The notes beneath the pieces are model-generated. The model saw only the letters and a list, made by a program, of their open reading frames with translations. It was not told where the DNA came from and made no database searches. From Cliona cf. orientalis (lineage: Eukaryota > Porifera > Demospongiae > Clionaida > Clionaidae), in NCBI GenBank assembly GCA_963930775.1, contig OZ005707.1, forward strand, positions 1,612,001-1,676,000: a DNA stretch of 64,000 bases, given 5' to 3'. Positions within the stretch are counted from its first letter, which is position 1, and each line of letters starts with the position of its first letter. Made by a program: the position numbers and the translations under genes. Positions 23,393 to 35,030 of this stretch are shown here, piece by piece.

Positions 23393-25668
23393 AGTTGTAT
23401 AAACACACATCGTTATAGTATATTATACCTCTAGCAAAGTGAAACATAACCGATTAGTTTGTAACCTCACAGCAAATCACAGAATACTACGGTTATGATC
23501 AGTTATTTAGCTAGAGTATTCCAAAACTTAATCATTATCAACAATAACATTATTGTGCACCAGTTTTAATCCTATGGCTTGTTATATATAGCCACCAGGG
23601 TTTCATCTAGTGACAAAAATTTGGGGTGGAAGCGCAATAAATGAGTGGGCGTATTTAGCACGCCAAGTTCCTTGGGACGTATTTTTAGGAGAATTTCTTT
23701 AATTCCTCCAGACTGTTTCGTGCAATTTTTGATCAAAAAACAAATGCAAGTGGTTTGATTTGGTGACTTTTTGTGATACTATGATGCTTAATATAATTAA
23801 AATCAAATTCTTAGGGGGGGAAGCTAGGGAGTTTGGAGGGGAAGCTTCCCCCCTGTCCCCCCCACTGGATGAAACCCTGGCCACAAACTTATTGTTGACG
23901 AACTATTTTCAAGATAGACTAAATACCTGTATAAGAATTCCATCTGCAGGTACTGACTCACTCTCGCTGTTGATTTGCACAATATCTCCAACGACCAGCT
24001 GCTCCACCGGTATCTCTTGCAATCTCCCATCTCGAATCACAACCGCTTTATCACCCATTACATCTGTAGCTGCTTCACGCTGGTGATATCTTTTGAATTC
24101 ATGTACAGATGTTATCACAACAATTATCAGCACAGATGCAAGGATGACAGCTCCTTCCAGCCAAGCAAACTCCTATAATATTCATAATTATATTATTATA
24201 CTGGCATAAAAACTGAGTGGAAATTTTGCATAAAGGTATTTCTATGTGTGATATTGAATAGCATGGAAGAGATTAGTCTCACGTGGCCAGACCCTAGCTG
24301 CGTAAGACTGGGAAAAGGTGTGGGAATGAACCAACATGGTATATAGCTTCAGGTCTCAGTGGGGGGTTTTGGGGGGGGGGGAGGGGGGGCAGGGGGTGGG
24401 TGGCAGACGAGGCTAGGAGTTAGGCCACTGTAACTTAAATACTTGTTTCCCGTCCCCTCCTATGCCTGGAGAGCATGTGGGCGGGCGGTCATTATTCATT
24501 ATTCATTATGTATGAATATCATTATGTAACCACTAAACCATGCCTACTTCCTGTGGTTTACAAGGAGCATGACTAGCTGGCTTGCAGTAGCAATACATAA
24601 TGAATTTTGAGGCGGCTACAAAATAAGCATGCGGGCGGGTGACGGGAAACAAGGAATCAAGTTACAGTGGCCTTACATAAGGCTACATGCATAATAATTA
24701 TTACCGTATACTTTCTAATATAGGCGCCCCCAAAAAATAATTACAGATCGTGGCAGGCGCCTCCAATTAGAACCGAAAAATTCACGAGCAGGTCAAAGGG
24801 CGCCTAAATTAGGGAGGCGCCTAAGAGCTGTAATTAGAACGGTTCTGGAAGTTTTGCCAGAGCACAAGCGCTATCACTAATCGGTCCTATTTAGTGGCAG
24901 TGAATATGATAGTGGTGAGAATAACAAAAATATGGTTCTAGTTTCAGTTCTTTTTGGAAATTTCACTCTGATCGCTGAATCATTCTCGAGCTATCGGTAC
25001 CGTAGCCATCAGAACGATTGTCTCTAACTCCAGAAAGATTTCAAAGCAGTCGGTAAGTGCCTAGCTATATAAATGTAGGAGACAGCTTAGTTTGACATCT
25101 AAACTGCTAGCTCGATAGATCAATCGACGGTACGGTACGGTACCGAGGTATTGCCATAATATTGCACGTGGCAATACGTTCCAATTAAATAGGCGCCGCC
25201 TAAAAATAATTGATGTCCGGAAAGGCGCCTTAAATTAGAACCGAAAAAATTGCGCAGGTCCCAAAGGGCGCCTAAATTAGGGTGGCGCCTATATTAGAAC
25301 ATATACGGTACCTTCTTCGGCTCAATGGCTAGCCCCAGTATCATTGAGATAATAGCAATAGCGATGAAAGCCACAAGCAGCTTGTCTTGCACAGCAAATA
25401 AGCATGATTCGCACACAGTCCTAGCCAGTGATTTCTCTTGATAAGGTATGGGTAGAACGTTGACTCCAAAATGCGACTGACGGTTATCGAGATCCTTTGG
25501 TCGGGACGATAGGCTTATTCCTCGTTGGAGGTCGGTTTTCATCTGCCTTGCTATCTCGTCCAGTCCCCCGAGCTCGCTGATCATCAATACTGCATCTTCA
25601 CGGCGTCGGCTCATCAACTCCTTCAGCTCCAGCGGGCTTATTTCAAAATTTCCCTCGTTCAATGCCAT
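19566..25668 (-). CDS. Plasma-membrane Ca2+-ATPase-like protein (P2B type), 9 exons, catalytic residues substituted
   Basis: Minus-strand exons: 25668-25312, 24172-23927, 23274-23070, 22837-22196, 21862-21574, 21507-21396, 21302-20925, 20660-19791, 19679-19566. All phases agree and 3213 nt give 1070 residues, the length of a PMCA. The PMCA order is clear: cytosolic N-terminus, A domain with DESNLTGEP, M4 with VPEGILIAV, N domain, ATGDNIQTARAIAEKCG, GITGIQDPLKPE, a 6-helix C-terminal membrane part, and a basic calmodulin-binding-like tail ending RTQIRVVNAF. PMCAs export Ca2+ using an Asp-phosphate intermediate. Here that Asp (DKTGTLT) is Glu401 in VEKTGILTT, the hinge TGDGxND reads IGRETSD (724-730), the N-domain KGA is TGV, M4 PEGLP is PEGIL and TGES is TGEP. 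By family knowledge the Asp-to-Glu change alone stops turnover, so this is probably a pump-dead paralogue. The frame is intact in all exons, which argues against a decayed pseudogene. Confidence 0.85.
23293..23390. repeat. (GA)n microsatellite in the PMCA-like gene
   Basis: A GA-rich tract that becomes a pure GA dinucleotide run, directly upstream of the exon starting at 23274 on the minus strand. Confidence 0.9.
23596..23879. mobile_element. MITE of the CAGGGTTTCA family, 5-bp target duplication GCCAC
   Basis: 284 bp bounded by inverted ends CAGGGTTTCATCTAG and CTGGATGAAACCCTG and flanked on both sides by GCCAC (23591-23595 and 23880-23884). It has no coding capacity and lies in an intron of the PMCA-like gene. 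A second member with the same ends is at 61102-61597. Confidence 0.85.
24702..25310. mobile_element. MITE with TACCGTATA ends and internal GGCGCC repeats
   Basis: About 607 bp with inverted ends CCGTATAC and GTATATGG-type sequences (left CCGTATACTTTCTAATATAG, right complement CCGTATATGTTCTAATATAG), flanked by TA on both sides, consistent with a TA target duplication. Several internal copies of AGGCGCCT occur close to each end. The right-hand TA lies at intron positions +2/+3 of the first PMCA-like intron. Confidence 0.8.
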
Positions 25669-25945
25669 CACCGTGTAGAATAGGACCAGGCTAAGATAGT
25701 ACGCACCCCTGAAACTGGACACAAAACGCTGCAACTGCGTCTAAGCTGGTCTACAAAGTAGGTGAGCTTATCTTTATAATTACAGTTCTTCTTCCGAACT
25801 GAAAATGAGATCATGACAGCTCTTGAGCCTCGGGTCGCTGGGCGGGGCAAAAGGACTTGCACGGTTTCGTTTGCGATCTTTACCAATGACTTGCGGGAAT
25901 TCCCTGGGGATCCCCCGCACTATCTTAAACGCTGTATTGACAGTC
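25669..25945. promoter_or_regulatory. Divergent promoter region between the PMCA-like gene and CARD-AlbA gene
   Basis: 277 bp separate the two opposed start codons. It may include a small non-coding first exon on the minus strand (a possible splice acceptor sits at about 25715). No known promoter element was recognised. Confidence 0.4.
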
Positions 25946-28735
25946 ATGGAGAGCAGCTTCAGCATGTCCAGCGTTGCTTCTCGCCCATCAGAAGCATTTC
26001 TTAGTGAATCCGAGGTAAAGGAGAAGCGAAGAAAAGAGCAAGGTACAAAGATCGATGTCTGTCCACACACTGCCATGATAGACTAGCTATTAGTCTCGCG
26101 GCCAGCCCCTTTTGTACAAGGGGAGGAAGGGGTTGGCGGCCCGCGAGACTATTAAAATTTTATCTATCATGGTGTGCGTGTAGTATTATCTAATTTTCTT
26201 CTGTGGTTCAGTAATGCTAGAGTTCTACCAAAAGAACGACTGTGTCTATGTTGGAGAGCAGACTATCAATCAGTGCTGGGGTAAAATTCGGCCCTGGGTC
26301 AACATATCGACTCTCATGGGCTACCTGATGAAGAACGGTCTTGTCAACAACCCAGACGACATGGATGCCATATCCAGCCCGTATTTGACGGCAGCTGTCC
26401 GGCAAACCAATCTCATGCAACTGCTGAGTGCTAACGGGGGAGGGAGCGGGCACTTTCTGTTCTATATGTCTCTCTGTGAGTCGCTGGAAAACAACCCACT
26501 TGGCCATGGAGACGCTGTGGATGAACTAAAGAGGCGTGGTGAGTTCAGTATTAAATACAATTGGCTTAATTAATCGGGGGGTTGCTGGTATTATTGTAGT
26601 ACCCCTTTTCTCTTAGTGTCCTATATCTGGGCGATACTATAATGTAGTTTATCTATCTATCTATCTATTCTTCTGTCTGCTAGTATTGCAAAGAAAAATG
26701 CTACAAGATCTACACAATTTTTATTACATGGGTCACAATTTACTATGTGATATCATGGCATAGTAATGATAGTACTTTAACTCTACTCCAGCTGTGGAAC
26801 TCCACGAAAAGCCTCCTTGGCAAAGGGAGGAGGAACACAGGCACACTTCTCTCTCCTCGACCAACTCCTACGGTACTACCCTATCATCCACTGATACCAG
26901 TCTTGAAATGGGACCTCGGTCGCTTTCAGCAGCCTTATCCAGCAGCCAGACACCTCCCTCCTCCTCCTCTTCCTCCTCCCTACTGAGCATGGATTCCTCA
27001 CAGGCCACTGGCCGGCTCTCGACCATACCCACTTCGTCACATGACCAATCAAAGTTTTCGGTGGGACATAATATTATGCAGTTACCTCAGCGACCTCCAC
27101 CATCTCATGGCTCACCTTCTGGATCAAATCAATCGCCTGTTGTTGCTGCTGCTGCTTGCTTTGCTCAGCCCAAGCTAGAGCCATCAGCACAGATATCGAT
27201 GCCTTCTAAAACTCAAGTGGTGTACCCTGTCACCGGCAAGGCGGTACCCGGAGTTATCTTTCAGCCGAGTTGGAAAACAAACATTGTGCAGAGTACTGGT
27301 AAGGATACAATGTCATGTATATTATTATTATAGGCAAGTCCCTTAGGGGTAAAGTGTTGTTGTGAGCACTAAGTTGCTAGATCTCATGATTTGGGGACCC
27401 GAGAGACTCCTAATTACCCCAAAAAAACTGGCTTCTGTATACTTCTAGCTCATCATTTTACATAATATGTCCACGACTCCACGAGCATGCTCTACAGAGA
27501 TCTACTTATTAGTAGTTGTCTGATTTAAGAAGAATTTGTAATTTTGTTACCCACAGAACCGTTATCCTACTCATCCACTGGCAGTAGCAGCAAGTCGTGG
27601 ATGACTCCATACCAAGAAACTGAGCAATGGCCGGATCATAGTTTCTCCTATGATATGGATGTTGAAAGAGACAGCTCTTCACACCAACGGCAAGCTACCT
27701 CTTCCGGCGATGGGAAGACTAATGCAGCGAAGTCTATGAAAGAGATGGTTGGCACTGGTCTCTCACTGTGTGAGTTGTCGTATTATGTCATGATAGCTAC
27801 AATAGTATAGTTTACTGAGTATCTATGGGTACCAAAGTGCAGTATTTTTCAAGTATGGCTAACGTATCTGTTCACCCTGTACTGTATTATTGTGCTACAC
27901 GGTAGTGGAACTTACATACATGTACCGTATAGCAGGAAACTTTTGAGGGAGAAAGATCAGGAGCATTTCGCAGAGAAAACTTTTGCAGAGAGTTAACTGA
28001 TCGCATAATGGGTGTGGCATGCCTAAAATTGTGGAAAAAAACTTTCGTGGGTGGCTATAAAATCATGAAATTCATGAAGGTTTTCTCCCTCAAAAGTTTC
28101 CCGCTATACAGTATCTATTTTGTCTTACTGCAGCAAAGATTGAAGAATTGGTTGCCCGTGGTAACATCGACAGTCTCAGCATGAACTATGACAATGTGCT
28201 TGACCTTGAGTGCACTGTGGAAGCAAACAGCAGTGACTTCATGGACGGAGCCTGTCGGTTTGTATGTGCTGTCTTGAACACACGAGACGCAAAGAGAGTG
28301 GGAGTGTTTCTCGGTGGAGTGAAGGAGACCGACTCAGAGGGACAGCCTTACTGTGTGGAGGGAGTGGCCTTCGATGAGGCAGTCATGAAGAGTATCGAGC
28401 AACAGTTCACTCGGAGGCTTGCTACAGTTTTACACTCTCGAGTTGGTGACCTGGAGAAGGAGTTGACTCCTGAGGAATTAAGTCAAGCCACGCTAAAGTT
28501 TGTTGATTCAGTACAAGCGTCAGAACACTGTAAATGTCGTGTAGCTCTTCTTGTGGTTGAGCCTATCTTCGAGGTGTGCAAGAATCGCATGTATGTGTGT
28601 CAGTTTAGGGAGTCTGGTGGTGGACTTCAGACTGAGTGCTATAAACGCTTGGAGGGAGAGACTGTGCACATTCGACAGCAAAAGAAGATAGCTGCATTAA
28701 AGAACTTTCTCAATCAAAATTACCCACCACCCTAG
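25946..28735 (+). CDS. CARD protein with C-terminal Schlafen/AlbA_2-like domain, complete, 5 exons
   Basis: Exons: 25946-26042, 26212-26538, 26792-27298, 27557-27769, 28134-28735; phases are all 1 and the product is 581 residues. Residues 33-141 are a CARD-like domain homologous to that of the caspase at 17064 (shared VYV, then LGHGDAVDEL at the end). Residues 142-381 are a Ser/Pro/Gln-rich linker. The last exon (382-581) resembles the AlbA_2 domain of Schlafen-type proteins: an acidic strand LDLECTVEAN, the helix CRFVCAVLNTRD, a VGVFLGGVKE strand, and a late VHIRQQ strand. AlbA_2 domains bind nucleic acid, and Schlafens restrict viruses in vertebrates. I infer a CARD-recruited nucleic-acid sensor or effector. 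The CARD call is fairly safe; the AlbA_2 call is by eye and needs profile support. Confidence 0.65.
26060..26183. repeat. Palindromic element in intron 1 of the CARD-AlbA gene
   Basis: Nested inverted repeats: AGTCTCGCGGCCAGCCCCTT and its near complement face each other around a short loop (about 26091-26150), and outside them CACTGCCATGATAGA faces TCTATCATGGTGTG. It fits a small foldback element filling most of this 169-bp intron. Confidence 0.7.
27925..28111. mobile_element. MITE of the CGTATAGCAGGAAAC family, TA target duplication
   Basis: 187 bp with inverted ends (left CCGTATAGCAGGAAACTTTT, right complement CTGTATAGCGGGAAACTTTT) flanked by TA. It ends ~20 bp before the acceptor of the AlbA_2 exon. 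Relatives occur at about 34022-34200, 45910-46115 and, as part of a duplication, 60377-60571. Confidence 0.8.
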
Positions 28736-28802
28736 CTCTTTGTTTATTGGGGTGAGTCTGAGTGAGCCCCACGCTAATCAGTACTAGGAGAAAATCACTG
28801 TA

Positions 28803-28895
28803 CTTATGTATGTATGATGTATGTACATGTATGTATGTATGTATGTATGTATATTATTATATGTATAATATTATGTACATGTATGTATGTATCGT
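28803..28895. repeat. (TATG)n microsatellite
   Basis: Imperfect TATG/TACATG tetranucleotide run; its duplicate is at about 61768-61855. Confidence 0.85.
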
Positions 28896-29480
28896 AGCGA
28901 TACGTCGTCCATGTGTTTGCTAGCTTATAGCGCATGCGCAATCATTGAGGTAAAGATCGTCAACGTTGGCCGTGCTAACTCTAAATATCTAAGTTCCCTG
29001 CATACTGGGAATGTGGCACACAACTATTGAACTATATTCATTTCTTGATCTTTATGACGACAATAGATTGTGCTTAGTTAATGACGATAGCTATAGCTTA
29101 GCTAAAAATGTCATGACATTGTACTAAGCTTTGGATCGAAGATAACAGAGGGGGCAACCCTTTACTATGCTGTGAGTGAAGGCTCGCCCCCTCGATGGTT
29201 TACATCACCCTAGTAATAGAATTATGTTGTGTGTAAAAATTAATATTACATAAGATTCCTTTTACAAGCAAACTTGGATAATAATTGTCTCAGGATCTGG
29301 GATGACACACGTACAAGAGACTAGTATAAGTAGCTAATGATATCTAGTAGCAAACATATTATAACTGTTTCAAAAGTTACACTAAAAAGAGTCTCAATAA
29401 AGGGAGTATGGATAGCTATGTGTTATAGTTTACAGAGTCATCAATGGGATATTAATAACTGTCTTATTATAATATTATTA

Positions 29481-30950
29481 TTAGTTACCATACACTTCCT
29501 GCACTGAATTGTCAGACATGGCGGATAAGTCTTCTTTCTCTGCCTCACCATGGTGTAGTTGTAGCTTAATCTCTGCAGAGGAAATGTTGCCACACTGTGG
29601 CTGAGGTTGACCCATAGCATCCCTTTCTTCTCTGGCACTTTCGAACGTCAGGTATTCCCCTGGGATCTCAGAATACAACCCACTGTCCGAGTCTTTCTTG
29701 AAAGACGAATGGCCATGGGCTTCATACTGAGGAGGTGGAATTCCAGGACCAGGTATGAATGCTGTTCCGGCTGGATTCATGTCAGTGTAAGTATCAGAGG
29801 GAGTACGAGTATGGGTGTATGGATTCTGTGCGACCATGACATTTTGTGGGTTCGTGTTGTAAGGATCTTTCCAAGGGGGAAGGTCTGGAGTATCATGGAA
29901 TTTCGTGAGGGGAACCATGGAATTTGTAGTGCCAGGTCTTCCAGTGAAGGCCCCTGCTGATGTACCAAATGGTGTAGCAGTGTGTGTTCCTATTCCCATA
30001 CCCAAGCTATTACTGAAAAGGATGTTATTAGCTTGCTGCCTGTAATATTAGCAGTAATATGCGGTTACACTTAGAATGTGCTTAGGTAAATAATAGTAGT
30101 GGCTATATACCCCGGTAGCTATAATATTATGCTCTTCCATGCCTCCTTAAGGGTGATAGCTATATAATAATAATATGACATTGTACGTTCTTAATAGACT
30201 GAGAAAATTAATCTTTATGTAAAATTAATTATTATCTTTATCTGACTACCTTCGCTTAGCTTTTTTAGACCTCTTCCAGCACATACACACCAGGATGATC
30301 ACAATAAAGATCACAACAATCAGCACGCCTCCTCCCACTCCAGCTCCTACGAATATGAATCCCGACTGTTGCGACTGTTCAGATTCATCAGACACAGCTG
30401 CAGTACCATCAGATGGGACAGCTGTCAAAGAGAGAGAATAAAATATCATGCAACATTTTAACTGAAAACCAGCTCACTTGTTAGTGGTTGATCAGTTGAT
30501 GTTGGTACAGGATTTCCAATAGCTGCATTATATTATGTGTACATCATTTATTCAGACTATACTGATACAATTTAGCTAGGTATAATAGCTAATTATACTC
30601 ACAGTGGACAACTAGATCCCAAAGCGCTTGTTTGCTGACAATGTACGGAGGAGGGCGGAATTGAAGAGTGGCATTGCATCTGTACTCCATGGAGTGTGAG
30701 GTGTCCAGAGAGGCAAATGTGAGAGATCTCATCACTGTACCATCCCCAGACTCCACTAAGAGTCCCAGTCTGATTCCACCATCTGTCACAATCCGATTCC
30801 CCATATCATCATATCAATCGACCGTAGGAGTACTTTGGAGGTGGGGGGACTTTCTAACAACACAGCTGAGGGTAAAGTTCTTGCCCTCCCGTGGAGTAGT
30901 GGGTGAAGTTGTTACTATCACATACAAGGCACTTTCAGGCTATTAGTCTG
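29481..30950 (-). pseudogene. Ig-domain single-pass membrane protein, broken copy 1
   Basis: Minus-strand exons match the copy at 62442-63915: part of an Ig domain (about 30935-30603), a 45-nt linker exon (30522-30478), a transmembrane exon (30421-30250; helix about VGGGVLIVVIFIVIILVCMCW) and a 532-nt cytoplasmic exon (30012-29481) ending EVYGN. The Ig exon is disabled twice. The conserved Ig tryptophan codon is TGA (30816-30814), where copy 2 has TGG. About 34 bp spanning the exon's acceptor are missing near 30938. Homology to copy 2 stops near 30968, so upstream exons are absent. The cytoplasmic part has tyrosines in YSEI and EYLTF contexts that could be phosphorylation sites. The gene is probably non-functional, though the 3' exons remain open. 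Confidence 0.75.
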
Positions 30951-30969
30951 TAATAAATGTATTAATATA

Positions 30970-32130
30970 GTGAATGCATCAAGTAAAAAGGAAACATTAT
31001 TTATACCTGGCATAATAATTATTATAAACTTGACTAGCTGTGAAAAAAGGGACTGTTTGGGATTGTTTTATTTGTACATGTACTATGTATGTAGCATGCA
31101 ATGTACCGTTACAGTTTCCGTATGCCTCGAGCTCTGTATAATTATTAAGCTACACTGGTCTGCTACAAGTACACTCACAACTACATTGTAATAGTAGTTT
31201 GTAGTATGTAGCTTCAAACATTATTATGTACCATCAAGGGCTTATAGACCCCATGCAATGTACTCTAAGTGTAGTGGATTTACTTTGTGATAATAGCTAC
31301 TCTAGATCTGGTACAAGTATAATTATACACTCACAACATTTGTTGAAAGCATGCAAGTTGGATATTGGGATCTAAGTTGGTTAGTAGCATCATTTTGACC
31401 AATCAGATTTCAGTATTTGTTATATGCAACCGTATTCTAAGTATAGGTTGCACACCGAGGTGTAGGTCTCTATGCGATTTACACTATACTGAGGGCCGCA
31501 GGCCCAAGGTGGTGTAAGAAGTGTAGAGACCGAACTACGTATGTCATGGCAACATTGCCTGAGGGGTGACTTCAGAAACCTACTAGAAGTTCTCTAAGTC
31601 ATCCCTTAGGTCAACATCTTGAATCCCTTCACCTGCAAGTGGGTTGTGGCTCACAAGTGCAAGGCACTTTGCACTCACCTCGCACTCACAACTCGAGTCA
31701 CAAGTGCATCTCCGTAATAACATTATTATAATTATCATGAATTTTGGTGGTTGTGTCCCAAATGGACATTACAAAAATATTGATAGATTAATTCCATATG
31801 GGATTACATACACCAGTTTATATTATTTGTACTATGGTTATAGAAAAGACCAAAAGCATCATCCAAGGTATATACATCATTTGAATTGTACACTCGAGGT
31901 GGGCATTTAAACCATTGGCTTCGGCTTTACCTCATTGTACCTCTCGTATACAATTCAAATAAACCACCCAAGGCTATAGTGTACACTAGAACATTATTAT
32001 TACACAGATAGATCGCTAAATTACAAAATTTAATCCCTGTCAAATTTCCAACTTCATTGTGACATTATATACAATCATACACATGCACTGGATGTGTTTG
32101 TTTAAAAACAACATGCAAGTGGTGTGGTAG
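30970..32130. other. Spacer without recognisable gene
   Basis: AT-rich, only short ORFs. It contains small inverted repeats, for example around 31870-31975 where TTTGAATTGTACACTCGAGG faces a near complement. Confidence 0.5.
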
Positions 32131-34969
32131 CTACTGATTGTATTTACTGATGACCCTACAGAGGATCTGGAAACCTCTCTCCATGGCTGGGAGGCTACAG
32201 TACTCATTGTCACCATGGTAGACACTGGAGTGGCCGTAGCCACATAGCTGGACGTCAAAGCCAGCCTTCTGAAGATCACCCGCTAGGGGGATGGAGCCTG
32301 TCATGGCAAAAGGATTGCTCTCTCCGAGAACCTCGGCAGTGGAATCATTCAAATGTTTGAATGCTGGAGAGTCCAAGTCTGCAGCAATACCCTGCATGAC
32401 AGCATACGGATACAATGTAAAGCTATATATACACTACAGTCTGTGTTAATAATATTAAAGTCATGTGCCAGTAGCATAGCAATAATTTTGATCACTAAAC
32501 CATAAATCGTATGAACTTCTTGAGATGCCTAACTTTCTACTAATTGTGTGCACTACAATATTTTGAGGTTTTTTGAGTTTTGGTAAACAAACTTACCCTC
32601 AGTATATTACCACTGATTGTGAACTCCAGTCGACCTTTTACCCTTCCCTCTGGTGTGTCAATCTCGTATCTACTGCAGGGCCCATGATTTGATAGCAGCG
32701 ATAAATCGGTATAACAAATATTACCAGTATAATATTATCATGGCTCAATGAGTAGCCTTGCACCCAATCTTTACAGTGTAAATAATGGCTGGGAGGGACC
32801 TAGGGACAAAACTAAGAGTTGATATAATACCGTACTTCTTCTAAAAATTTGGCATGAAAATAATAATCTCGCTTGAGCTTCACCGAATTTTTAGAGATTA
32901 ATGTTCAATATTCCATCCACACTTGCACTCTATTCCCATATATAGCATATACGCGTGACGACCTTTGCCGAATTATTACATCCCGAGTCCCAATTAGAAA
33001 AAAAACAAATCGGCCGCGCGATGAGGTAATTATGAGTAATGATGAGTAATGATGATGAAAATGCGGTTAAGACTGTTTCAAAATGCTTAGCGCGCATGAA
33101 ATCTTGTTGGGGCCCAGAATTCGAACCTAGCGTAGAAGACATCGTGGACTATCGATGAGATATGGCGATTTTCTCAGTTCGCTTTCTTTGGCAAGCACGC
33201 ACTCGGGGGGATTTCCCTATTCAGTCTATATATAGCACATGGCAGGCACTAGGTGGAGGTCACGTCCGGGTCAACCGGCTCGAGCCGCGCGCCCCAATAT
33301 ACGCGTATACGGAGCATGCGCAGTTTGTCGATGTGTCCTAGTTCGAATTATGGCGGCGTACAGTAAGCGCGGTGCAATACTTATGAGGGACTCGGGATGT
33401 AGTCTCTAAGTTGTTCATTACATCCCCAGTATAAATTTACTTTTTTGCGGTTATTAGGTAATTATGTTGTAATTATGATGTAACCTATGTCGTCATAGCG
33501 CTAAAATTCAGAGCCTTTACAGAGCACTTCTGAGACCTGAAAATCCACAGAATCATACATTAACTTACATACATATCCAGCGAATACATTAAAAGCCGAG
33601 TGCTACTTTCTCCGACAAGTAATGCTGGCCGAGCTTCACGCGTTCTCTTGACTGATGTAATCCTGTCGATAAATAAAGCTAGCCTTGCGCTATTTATAGC
33701 ACGCGTCATGCCACAACCGATCTGAAGTTCGGAAGCTGTACTGTGCTGTCGAGTTTATCTCCTTTGATTGAAGCATCGAAATTCGAAGCCGAGAGTTAGT
33801 CTCAGACTCCATCTCTGCGATTGAGGCGCCGACATTGATGTGTGTACGCACTATATTGACGACCTTTTACCCTATGAACCATTAGAACTATGTAGCTACT
33901 GGGGATGTGGTCAAGTTTTTCATTAGAGACTATTTTCAATCATTCGTAAAGGATGCCGAATAATTAGAAGGGCCGAATTTTTAGAAGAAGTACGGTAATA
34001 TAAGTAGGGGAAGAGAGTACTATGTAGTGAGAAACTTTTGAGGGAGAAAACTTTCATGGATTGGTAGGAGTAGCATTTCACGGAAGAAAGTTTTGTGGAA
34101 TACTAAACCAATCATCTAGTTGGGTGTATGTGGCACGTTTGTGGGTCAAACTGTGAAATTCATGAAAGTGTTCTCCCTCAAGATTTTCCTGCTACAGAGT
34201 ATCTAAAAACATACTTTAATACATGGACAGCACATTGTGATGACACCTTCATATAACCAAGCTGCAATACTAAACGTGCATGTGTACCTTATACTATGAA
34301 AAGAGCTGTTACAGGCAGGTGTACTGGATTTGGATACTCTATACTAGTCTCTTCTCCTGAATAGTTACCCACCCCAGCCAGAGGAGGTACAAAAGCATCA
34401 CGTGCATGAACAGAAATGCCGTGTCATCACTTTTATTCCCATATACTTTGCATAGTAAAGTTTGGCAGTGATTTTCAAGGGTGAATCCTGTGGATCCCCA
34501 CATGAAACAGGTATGGTTGTGACTAGTGTTCAAAACTAGAGAGCTTGAGCTAGCGATCCCCCGCAGTTTTTCAACTACAACACAGCAACTATATGGGGGT
34601 CATGACCCCGATGATGCAGGATGACGTGCATTGGTATGCAAAGAATCACGTGGAATATTAATGATTTCGTACCTCCTCTGCACCTCAGCTATACATTACA
34701 CAAACAGTATACTGGATTGTTTTCAATTACTGTTATTGAGCTCCTTGACATAATCTTTCATCTTCTCCACACATTGATCGATGTCATAGAAAGGGGTAAG
34801 TCTGATGTCTCCTTTGACCTCAGTCCAAGATGGCAGCTGGTTGACCCCACCGGGTGCAGAGGTCACCTGGGTTGGCTTCATCGTGGATGGCGTGGCAAAG
34901 TGGTAGATGTCTTCCTTAGGATGCTATAAATGTAACAGGGTCAATTTAACTGCTTCCTCCTCCTCCTCT

Positions 34970-35030
<61 letters not shown>

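Noticed and set aside
19566..25668. Calling the PMCA-like locus a pseudogene
   Set aside because: All nine exons keep frame, splice sites and topology; only catalytic residues differ, so a coding call with a loss-of-activity note fits better.
29607..29960. 117-codon plus-strand ORF opposite the Ig protein cytoplasmic exon (and its copy at 62568)
   Set aside because: Conserved only because the duplication is recent; the minus strand has the coherent exon structure and splice sites.
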